Shown piece by piece: positions 48,301 through 60,300 of a stretch of 64,000 bases of DNA. Below the pieces are notes generated by a model. The model ran no database searches. It had not been told where the DNA came from and saw only the letters and a list, made by a program, of their open reading frames with translations. Numbering within the stretch: the stretch's first letter is position 1; each line of letters starts with the position of its first letter. The position numbers were made by a program, and so were the translations under genes. Origin of the DNA: Mesostigma viride (lineage: Eukaryota > Streptophyta > Mesostigmatophyceae > Mesostigmatales > Mesostigmataceae); contig RPFO01000072.1 in assembly GCA_009746045.1 (NCBI GenBank), positions 1,833,269 through 1,897,268 on the forward strand, written 5' to 3'.

Positions 48301-51300
48301 GCATTGATACAACCACGGAGGACGGGGCTTTACTGATGTGGCTGGGGATGAGCCGTGTGATCCTTGTGAGAGAGTGATGCCATAAGGAACATCAGCAAAC
48401 ATTCCAGGCACTCAGTTGCTGCTGCTAGCATGGCACGGACAGGCTGAACGCACTGCACATGTCTCCCAGCAAACAAAGGCCCCCCTCAGGACATCCAGGC
48501 GGTCAGGATGGGGAAGGCTCGAAAACGCGGGCCAGACACCTGCTCAGATCAACTTAAGAAGGCCTGGTAGTGAAAAGGTTTAGGAAATGGAGGCACCTCA
48601 CCGCGTGCAACTCGGGTCAATGAATTTGGCCGTTCCTCACCCGTTGCCACAAGAGAAGGGGGGGAGGGGGGAAGGGCGGGGAGCATGATCTCACAGGCCG
48701 GTGTGCAATTAAGTAGTGTTTGAAAACCTATCCGGCACAACCAGGTCATACACATGTTATCTCTCGGAGTCCTGGCCCTGAGTACGGAAGTGGAAGTGAG
48801 ATTGGTAGCCCGTGATCCAGATTCCAGTAGCCACGATTCCTGCCTAGCAGAGCCATCCACCTCATGGGCAGCAGGCATCCCATGGGGTGCACAGCTCGTC
48901 AACATCGCAATTTCCCACTGGCAGGGTGCCCAGTGCTGGGAACGTAACAGTGCCCAGTACAGTTGGCAGCAAGCCTGACACCATAAGTCGTATAAAAGCC
49001 CTTTGCCCACCCTACAGCATTATTGGGCTGCACATATACCAAAACTGTGTGCTGAAGCGCATCCACTGGCAGGCATCAGGGTCAAGGAAAAGCTGACCTT
49101 GGCCTTCGCCTCCTTGTTTGCACTGCTCGCAACCAGGTGCTTCACGACCTCCAGGTGGCCTCTCTGTGCCGCAATATGCAGCGGTGTGGCATCATCCTGC
49201 AAGCAGCAGCCACACATGTCCCCGTGAGGACCAGATGGAACGTGAGAACCCACTGAGCGAGGGGATGTGTCTGCAGTGAATGAAACAGACCTACACGCCT
49301 CATGCGCACACCCATGCACCTCATGGCCCCTGATCATGGCCACTGCCAAACTCATGAGCCTGCCAGCGGCCCCACAGTTGTGCCTGCCTTTCCACCACTT
49401 CGTTGGATAAGTTAAGTACCGCCAAGTAAAACGTGCAACTAGCCTCCACCCGAACTAACAACGCTGCACAAAACAAGGGCATCAGTACAACCACGGAGGA
49501 CAGGGCATTACTGATGTGGCTGGGGATGAGCCGTGTGATCCTTGTGAGAGAGTCACGCCATAAGGAACATCAGCAAACATTCCAGGCACTCAGTTGCTGC
49601 TGCCAGCACGGCACGGACAGGCTGAACGCACTGCATATGCCTCCTAGCAAACAAATGGCCCCCTCAGGACATCCTGGCGGTCATGATGGGGAAGGCTCGA
49701 AAACGCAAGCCAGACACCTGCTCAGATCAACTTAAGAAGGCCTGGTAGTGAAAAGGTTTAGGAAATGGAGGCACCTCACCGCGTGCAACTCGGGTCATGG
49801 GTTTCACCCGTTCCTCACCCGTTGCCACAAGAGAAGGGGGGAGGGGGGAAGGGCGGGGAGCATGATCTCACAGGCCGGTGTGCAATTAAGTAGTACTTGA
49901 AAAACTATACGGCACAACCAGGTCGTACACATGTTATCTCTCGGAGTCCTGGCCCTGAGTACGGAAGTGGAAGTGAGATTGGTAGTCCGTGATCCAGATT
50001 CCAGTAGCCACGATTCCTGCCTAGCAGAGCCATCCACCTCATGGGCAGCAGGCATCCCATGGGGTGCACAGCTCCTGGACATCGCAGTTTCCCACTGGCA
50101 GGGTGCCCAGTGCTGGGAACGTAACAGTGCCCAGTACAGTTGGCAGCAAGCCTGACACCATAAGTGGTATAAAAGCCCTTTGCCCACCCTACAGCATTAT
50201 TGCGCTGCACATATACCAAAACTGTGTGCTGAAGCGCATCTGCTGGCAGGCATCAGGGTCAAGGAAAAGCTGACCTTGGCCTTCGCCTCCTTGTTTGCAC
50301 TGCTCGCAACCAGGTGCTTCACGACCTCCAGGTGGCCACTCTGTGCCGCAATATGCAGCGGTGTGGCATCATCCTGCAAGCAGCAGCCACACATGTCCCC
50401 GTGAGGACCAGATGGAACGTGAGAACCCACTGAGCGAGGGGATGTGTCTGCAGTGAATGAGACAGACCTACACGCCTCATGCTCACACCCATGCACCTCA
50501 TGGCCCCTGATCATGGCCACAGCCAAACTCATGAGCCTGCCAGCGGCCCCACAGTTGTGCCTGCCTTTCCACCACTTATTTGGATAAGTTAAGTACCGCC
50601 AAGTAAAACGTCTAACTAGCCTCCACCCGAACTAACAACGCTGCACAAAACAAGGGCATCAGTACAACCACGGAGGACGGGGCTTTACTGATGTGGCTGG
50701 GGATGAGCCGTGTGATCCTTGTGAGAGAGTCACGCCATAAGGAACATCATCAAACATTCCAGGCACTCAGTTGCTGCTGCCAGCACGGCAGGGACAGGCT
50801 GAAAGCACGGCATATGCCTCCCAGCAAACAAATGGCCCCCTCAGGACAGCCAGGCGGTCAGGATGGGGAAGGCCCCAAAGTGCGGGCCAGACACCTGCTC
50901 AGATGATCTTGAGAAGGCCTGGTAGTGAAAAGGTTCAGGAAATGGAGGCACTTCACCGCGTGCAACTCGGGTCATGGGTTCCACCCGTTCCTCACCCGTT
51001 GCCACAAGAGAAGGGGGGAGGGGGGAAGGGCGGGGAACATTATCTCACAGTCCGGTGTGCAATTAAGTAGTGTTTGAAAAACTATCCGGCACAACCAGGT
51101 CATATGCGTGCTATCTCTCAGATTCCTTGCACTGAGTACGGAAGTGAAAGTGAGATCGGTCGTCCGTGATCCAGATTCCAGTAGCCACGAAGCCTGCCTG
51201 GCAGAGCCATCCACCTCATGGGCAGCAGGCATCCCATGGGGTGCACAGCTCCTGGACATCGCAGTTTCCCACTGGCAGGGAGCCCAGTGCTGAGAATGTA

Positions 51301-54300
51301 ACAGTGCCCAGTGCAATTGGTAGCAAGCCTGACACCATCAGTGGGATAAAAGCCCTTTGCCCACCCTACAGCATTATTGCGCTGCACATATACCAAAACT
51401 GTGTGACCAAGCGCATCCGCTGGCAGGCATCAGGGTCAAGGAAAAGCTGACCTTTTCCTTCGCCTCCTTGTTTGCACCGCTCGCGACCAGGTGCTTCACG
51501 ACCTCCAGGTGGCCATTCTGTGCTGCAATGTAAAGTGGTGTTGAATCATCCTGCAAGCAGCAGCCACACATGTTCTCGTGAGGACCAGATGGAACGTGAG
51601 AACCCACTGAGCGAGGGGATGTGTCTGCAGTAAATTGAAATATACCTACACGCCTCATGCGCACACCCATGCACCTCATGGCCCCTGATCATGGCCACAG
51701 CCATTTTCATGACCCTGCCAGCGGCCCCACAGTTGTGCCTGCCTAGTTTCCTCCACTTTGTTGGCAAAGTTAAGTACCGCCAAGTACAACGTCCAAAAAG
51801 CCTCCACCCGAACTAACATCCTTGCAGAAAACAAGGGCATCATTACAACCACGGAGGACATGGCTTTACTGATGTGGCTGGGGATGAGCCGTGTGATCCT
51901 TGTGAGAGAGTCATGCCATTCAGACTATCAGCAAACATTCCAGGCACTCAGTTGCTGCTGCCAGCGCGGCACGGACAGGCTGAACGCACTGCACATGCCT
52001 CCCTGCAAACAAATGGCCCCCTCAGGACAGCCAGGCGGTCACGATGGGGAAGGCCCGAAAGCGCGGGCCACACACCTGTCCAGATCACCTTGAGAAGGCC
52101 TGGTAGTGAAAAGGTTCAGTAAATTGAGGCACCTCACCGCGTGCAACTCGGGTCAATGCAACTGACTGTTCCTGACCCGTTGCCACAAGAGAAGGGGGGA
52201 GGGGGGAAGGGCGGGAAACATTATCTCACAGTCCGGTGTGCAATTAAGTAGTATTTGAAAAACTATCCGGCACAACCATGTCATACGCGTGCTATCTCTC
52301 GAACTCCTCGCCCTGAGTACGGTAGTGAAAGTGAGATCGGTGGTCCGTGATCCAGATTCCAGTAGCCACGATTCCTGCCTGACACAGCCATCGACCTCAT
52401 GGGCAGCAGGCATCCCATGGGGTGCACAGCTCGTCAACATCGCAATTTCCCACTGGCAGGGTGCCCAGTGCTGAGAACGTAACAGCGCCCAGTGGAAACG
52501 GCAGCAAGCCTGACACCATCGGTTCTAAAGCCCTTTGCCCACCCTACAGCATCATTGCGGTGCACATATACCAAAACTTTGTGCTGAAGCGCATACGCTG
52601 GCGGCCATCAGGGTCAAGGAAAAGCTGACCTTTTCCTTCGCCTCCTTGTTCACACCACTCGCAACCAGGTGCTTCACGACCTCCAGGTGGCCGTTATATG
52701 CTGCAACGTACAGCGGTGTCCAGTCATCCTGCATGCAGCAGCCCAGCATGTCCCCGTGAGGACCAGTTGGAATGTGAGAACCCACTGACCGAGGGGATGT
52801 GTCTGCAGTGAATGAGACAGACCTACGCGTCATGCGCACACCCATGCACCTCACGGCCCCTGATCATGGCCACAGCCAATCTCATGAGCCTGCCAGCGGC
52901 CCCACAGTTGTGCCTGCCTAGTTTCCACCGCTTCGTTGGCCAAGGTCAGTGCCGCCAAGTACAACGTGCAACCAGCCTCCACCCGAACTAACATCGCTGC
53001 AGAAAACAAGGGCATCAGTACAACCACAGAGAACGGGGCTTTGCTGATGTGGCTGGGGATAAGCCGTGTGATCCTTGTGAGAGAGTGACGCCATTATCAA
53101 CATCAGCAAACATTCCAGGCACTCAGTTGCTGCTGCAAGCGCGGCACGGACAGGCTGAAAGCACTGCACATGCCTCCCAGCGAACAAATGGCCCCCTCAG
53201 GACAGCCAGGTGGTCAGGATGAGGAAGGGCCGAAAGTGCGGGCCAGACACCTGTTCAGATCACCTTTAGAAGGCCTGGTAGTGAAAAGGTTCAGGAAATG
53301 GAGGCACCTCACCGTGTGCAACTCGGGCAATGGATTTGGCCGTTCCTCACCCGTTGCCACAAGAGAAGAGGGGAGGGGGGAAGGGCGAGGAGCATGATCT
53401 CACAGGCCGGTGTGCAATTAAGTAGTACTTGAAAAACTATACGGCACAACCATGTCATACGCGTGCTATCTCTCCGATTCCTCGCTCTGAGTACGGTAGT
53501 GAAAGTAAGATTGGTTGTAAGATCCGGATTCCAGTAGCCACGAGTCCTGCCCGGCAGAGCCATCCACCTCATGGGCAGCAGGCATCCCATGGGGTGCACA
53601 GCTCCTGGACATCGCAGTTTCCCACTGGCAGGGAGCCCAGTGCTGAGAATGTAACAGTGCCCAGTGCAATTGGTAGCAAGCCTGACACCATAAGTGGTAA
53701 AGCCCTTTGCCCACCCTACAGCATCATGGCGCTGCACATATACCAAATCTGTGTGACCAAGCGCATCCGCTGGCGGCCATCAGGGTCAAGGAAAAGCTTA
53801 CCCAGCCCTTTGCCTCCTTGTTCGCACCGCTCGCAACCAGGTGCTTCACGACCTCCAGGTGGCCCTTCTGTGCCGCAATGTACAGCGGTGTGGCATCATT
53901 CTGCACGCAGCAGCCACACATGTTCCCGTGAGGACCAGATGGAACGTGAGAACCCACTAAGCGAGGGGATGTGTGTGCAGTGAATAAAACAGACCGACAC
54001 GCATCATGCGCACACCCATGGAGATCACGCCCCCTGATCATGGCCACAGCCAATCTCATGAGCCTGCCAGCGGCCCCACAGTTGTGCCTGCCTAGTTTCC
54101 ACCACTTCGTTGGCCGAGTTAAGTACCGCCAAGTACAACGTCCAACTAGCGTCCACCCTGACAAACATCGCTGTAGAAAACAAGGGCATCAGTACAACCA
54201 CGGAGGACGGGGCTTTACTGATGTGGCTGGGGATGAGCCGTGTGATCCTTGTGAGAGAGTCATACCATTAGGAACATCAGCAAACATTCCAGGCAGTTGC

Positions 54301-57300
54301 TGCGGCCCGCATGGCACGGACAGGCTGAATGCACTGAAAAAGCCTCCCTGCAAACAAACGGCCCTCAGGACAGCCAGGCGGTCAGGATGGGGAAGGCCCG
54401 ACAACGTGGGCCAGACACCTGTCCAGATCACCTTGAGAAGGCCTGGTAGTTAAAAGTTCAGGAAATGGAGGCACCTCAACGCATGAAACACAGGTCAATG
54501 GATTTGGCCGTTCCTCACCCGTTGCCACAAGAGAAGGGGGGGAGGGGGGAAGGGCCGGGAACATGATCTCACAGGCCGGTGTGTGATTAAGTTGTACTTG
54601 AAAAACTATCTGGCACAACGATGTCATAGGCATATTATCTCTCGGATTCAGCGCCCTGAAAACGGTGATGAAAGTAAAATCGGAAGTCCGTGATCCAGAT
54701 TCGAGTGGCCGCGATTCCTGCCCGGCAAAGCCATCCACCTCATAGGCAGCAGGCATCCCAGGGGGTGCACAGCTTGTCAACATCACAAAATCCCACTGGC
54801 AAAGTGCCCAGTGCTGGGAACGTGACAGCACCCCATGAAGTTGGTAGCAAGCCCGAAACCATCGGTGGCAAAGCCCTTTGCCCACCTAACAACATGATTG
54901 AATTGCTGATATACCAAAACTGTGCGTGGAAGCACATCCGCTGGTGGCCATCACGGTCAAGGAAAAGCTGACCTTGCTCTTCGCTTCCTTGTTCGCACCG
55001 CTCGCAACCAGGTGCTTCACGACCTCCAGGTGGCCCTTCTCTGATGCAATGTACAGCGGTGTGGCATCATTCTGCACGCAGCAGCCACACATGTTCCCGT
55101 GAGGACCAGATGGAACGTGAGAACCCACTGAGCGAGGGGATGTGTCTGCAGTGAATGAGACAGACCTACGCGTCATGCGCGCACCCATGCACCTCACGGC
55201 CCCTGATCATGGCCACAGCCAAACTCATCAGCCTGCCAGCGGCCCCACAGTTTTGCCTGCCTAGTTTCCACCACCGACTTCGTTGGCTAACTAAAGGACC
55301 GCCAAGTACAACGTCCAACTAGCCTCCACCCTCACAAACATCGCTGGAGAAAACAAGGGCATGGGTACAACCACGGAGGACGGGGCTTTACTGATGTGGC
55401 TAGGGATAAGCCGTGTGAACCTGGTGAGAGAGTCATGCCATTAACAACATTCGCAGACATTCCAGGCTGCTGCTGCGGCCAGCATGGCACGGACAGGCTG
55501 AACGCACTGCATATGCCTCCCAGCAAACAAACAGCCCCCTCAGGACAGCAAGCAAGGCGGTCAGGATGGGGAGGGCACGAAAACGTGGGCCAGACACCTG
55601 TTCAGATCACCTTTAGAAGGCCTGGTAGTGAAAAAGTTCAGGAAATGGAGGCACCTCACCGCGTGCAACTCGGGTCAATGAATTCCCCAGTTCCTCGCCC
55701 GTTGCCACAAGAGAAGGGGGGAGGGGGGAAGGGCAAGGAACATGATCTCACAGGCCGGTGTGCAATTAAGTAGTAATTGAAAACCTATCCGGCACAACCA
55801 CGTCATACACATGAAATCTCTCGGATTCTTTGCCCCGAGTACGGTAGTGAGAGTGCGATCGGTCGTCCGTGATCCAGATTCCAGTAGCCACGATTCCTGC
55901 CTGCCAGAGCAATCCACCTCATGGGCAGCAGGCATCTTATGGGGTTCACTGCTCGTCAACATCACAATATCCCACTGGCAGGGTGCCCAGTACTGGGAAT
56001 GTAACAGCACCCCGTGAAGCCGGTAGCAAGCCTGACACCATCGGTGGTGGAGCCCTTTGCCCACTCTACAACATGATTGCGCTGCACATATACCAAAACT
56101 GTGTGACCAAGCGCATCCGCTGGCAGGCATCAGGGTCAAGTAAAAGCTGACCTTGGTCTTCGCATCCTTGTTTGCACCGCTCGCAACCAGGTGCTTCACG
56201 ACCTCCAGGTGGCCATTCTCTGCCGCCGTATGCAGTGGTGTGGCATCATCCTGCACACAGCAGCCAAGCATGCCCTCGTGAGGACCAGATGGAACGTGAG
56301 AACCCACTGAGCGAGGGGATGTGTCTGCAGTGAATGAGACAGACCTACGCGTCATGCGCACACCCGTGCACCTCACGACCCCTGATCATGGCCATAGCCA
56401 AACCCATGAGCCTGCCAGCAGCCCCACAGTTGTGCCTGCCTAGTTTCTACCACTTCGTTGGCCATGGGAAGTACCGCCAAGTACAACCTCCAACCAGCCT
56501 CCACCCGAACTAACAACGATGCAGAAAACAAGGGCATGGGTACAACCACGGAGGACGGGGCTTTACTGATGTGGCTGGGGATGAGCCGTGTGATCCTTGT
56601 GAGAGAGTGATGCCATTAGGAACATCAGCAAACATTGCAGGCACTCAGTTGCTGCTGCCAGCATGGCACGGACAGGCTGAACGCACTGCACATGCCTCCC
56701 AGCAAACAAATGGCCCCCTCAGGACAGCCAGGCAGTCAGGATGGGGAAGGCATGAAGGCGCCGGCCAGACACCTGTTCAGGTCACCTTTAGAAGGCCTGG
56801 TAGTGAAAGGTTCAGGAAATGGAGGCAGCTCACCGCGTGCAACTCCGGTCAATGGAACTGGCCGTTCCTCACCCGTTGCCACAAGAGAAGGGGGGGAGGG
56901 GGGAAGGGCGGGGAGCATGATCTCACAGGCCGGTCTGCAAGAAGTAATTGAATAACTATCCGACACAACGAGCTCATGCAAGTGCCATCTCTCGGACTCC
57001 TTGCCCTGAGTACGATAGTGAAAGTGAGATCGGTAGTCCGTGATCCAGATTCCAGTAGCCACAAGTCCTGCCTGGCAGAGCCATCCGCCTCATGGGCAGC
57101 AGGCATCCCATGGGGTGCACAGCTCGTCAACATTGCAATTTCCCACTGGCAGGGTGCCCAGTGCTGGGAACGTAACAGCGCCCCGTGGAAACGGCAGCAA
57201 GCCTGACACCACTAGTTCTAAAGCCCTTTGCCTACCCTACAGCATCATGGCGCTGCACATATACCAAAACTGTGCGCAGAAGCACATCCGCTGGCAGCCA

Positions 57301-60300
57301 TGAGGGTCAAGGAAATGCTGACCTCGGTCTTCGCCTCCTTGTTCGCACCGCTCGCAACCAGGTGCTTCACGACCTCCAGGTGGCCATTCTGTGCTGCAAT
57401 ATGCAGCGGTGTCCAATCATCCTGCAAGCAGCAGCCACACATGTTCCCGTGAGGACCAGATGGAACGTGAGAACCCACTAAGCGAGGGGATGTGTCTGCA
57501 GAGAATAAAACAGACCTTCGCGGCATGCGCACACCCGTGGACCTCATGGCCCCTGATCATAGCCACACCCAAACTCATGAGCCTGCCAGCGGCCCCACAG
57601 CTTGTGCCTGCCTTTCCACCACTTTGTAGGCTTACTCAAGTACCACCAAGTACAACATCCAACTACCCTCCACCCTGACTAACAACGCTGCAGAAAACAA
57701 GGGCATTGGTGCAACCACGGAGGACGGGGCTTTACTGATGTGGCTGGGGATAAGCCGTGTGATCCTTGTGCGAGAGTGATGCCATGAGGAACATCGGCAA
57801 ACATTCCAGGCACTCAGTTGCTGCGTCCAGCATGGCATGGACAGGCTGAACGCACTGCATATGCCTCCCAGCAAACAAACGCCCCCCTCAGGACAGCCAG
57901 GCAGTCAGGATAAGGAAGGCCCCAAAGCGCGGGCCAGACACCTATTCAGATCACCATGCGAAGGCCTGTTAGTGAAAAAGTTCAGGATATGGAGGCACCT
58001 CACCGCGTGCGACTCGGGTCAATGGATTTGGCCGCTCCTCATCCGTCAACAGAAGGGGGGAGGGGGAAAGGGCGAGGAACATGATCTCACAGGCCGGTGT
58101 GCCATTAAGTAGTATTTGAAAAACTATCCAGCACAACCGGGTCATGTGCGTGCTGTCTCTCGGATTCCTGCCCTGCTTACGGTAGTGAAGGTGAGATCGG
58201 TAGTCCGTGGTCCAGATTCCAGTAGCCACAACTCCTGCTTGGCAGAGCCATCCACCTCATGGGCAGCAGGCATCCCATGGGGTGCACTGCTTGTCAACAT
58301 CGCACTTTCCCACTGGCAGGGTGCCCAGTGCTGGGAACGTAACAGCGCCCAGTGGAGTTGGCAGGAAGCCTGACACCATCGGTGGTATAAAAGCACTTTG
58401 CCCACCCTACAACATGATGGCATTGCTCATGTAAACCAAATCTATGTGTGGAGGCACATCCGCTTGCGGCCATCAGGGTAAAGGAAAAGCTGACCTTGGC
58501 CTTCGCCTCCTTGTTCGCACCGCTCGCAACCAGGTGCTTCACGACCTCCAGGTGGCCATTCTCTGCCGCAAGGTACAGCAGCGTGGCATCATGCTGCGCG
58601 CAGCGGCCACACATGTCCACGTGAAGACCAGATGGAACGTGAGAACGCACTAAGCGAGGGGATGTGTCTGCAGGGAATGAAACAGACCTACGCGTCATGC
58701 GCACACCCATGCACCTCATGGCCCCTGATCATCACCACAGCCCAACTCCTGAGCCTGCCAGCGGCCCCACAGTTGTGCCTGCCTAGTTTCCACCAATTCC
58801 TCCGATAACTAAAGTACCGCCAAGTACAACATCCAAAAAAGCCTCCACCCAAACTAACATCGCTACAGAAAACAAGGGCATTGGTACAAACACGGAGGAC
58901 GGGCTTTACTGATGTGGCTGGGGATGAGCCGTGTGATCCTTGTGAGAGAGTGATGCCATAAGGAACATCAGCAAACATTCCAGGCAGTTGCTGCTGCCAG
59001 CATGGCACGGACAGGCTGAGCGCACTGCACATGCCTCCCAGCAAACAAATGGCCACCTCAGGACAGCCAGGCGGTCAGGATGGGGAAGGCCCCAAAACGC
59101 GGGCCAGACAACTGGACAGATCACCTTTAGAAGGCCTGGTACTGAAAAGGTGCAGGAAATGGAGGCACATGACCGCGTGCAACTCCGGTCAATGAATTTG
59201 GCCGTTCCTCACCCGTTGCCACAAGAGAAGGCGGGAGGGGGGAAGGGCGGGGAACACGATCTCACAGGCCAGTCTGCAAGAAGTAATTGAATAACTATCC
59301 GACACAACCATCTCATGCGCGTGATATCTCTTGGATTCCTGCCCTGCTTACGGTAGTGAAGGTGAGATCGGTAGTCCATGATCCAGATTCCAGTAGCCAC
59401 AAGTCCTGCCTGGTAGAGCCATCCGCCTCATGGGCAGCAGGCATCCCATGGGGTGCACAGCTCGTCAACATCCCCATTTCCCACTGGCAGGGTGCCCAGT
59501 GCTGGGAACGTAACAGTGCCCAGTGGAGTTGGCAGCAAGCCTGACACCATCGGTTCTAAAGCCCTTTGCCCACCCTACAGCATCATTGCGCTGCACATAT
59601 ACCAAAACTGTGCGCAGAAGCGCATCCGCTGGCAGCCATCAGGGTCGAGGAAATGCTGACCTTGAGTTTCGCCTCCTTGTTCGCACCGCTCGCAACCAGG
59701 TGCTTCACCACCTCCAGGTGGCCATTCCATGCCGCAATATGCAGCGGCGTCCAGTCATCCTGCACACAGCAGCCACACATGTTCCCGTGAGGACCAGACG
59801 GAACGTGAGAACCCACTAAGCGAGGGGATGTGTCTGCAGTGAATGAGACAGACCTACGCGTCATGCGCACACCCATGGACCTCATGGCCCCTGATCATCA
59901 CCACAGCCAAACTCATGAGCCTGCCAGCGGCCCCACAGGTTGTGCCTGCCTTTCCACCACTTTGTTGGCTAACTCAAGTACCACCAAGTACAACATCCAA
60001 CTAGCCTCCACCCTGATTAACAACGCTGCAGAAAACAAGGGCATTGGTACAACCACGGAGGACGGGGCTTTACTGATGTGGCTGGGGATGAGCCGTGTGA
60101 TCCTTGTGAGAGAGTGATGCCATGAGGAACATCGGCAAACAGTCCAGGCAGTTGCTGCTGGCAGCATGGCACGGACAGGCTGAACGCACTGCACATGCCT
60201 CCCAGCAAACAAATGCCCCCCTCAGGACAGCCAGGCGGTCATGATGGGGAAGGCCCCAAAGCGCGGGCCAGACACCTGGACAGATCACCTTTAGAAGGCC

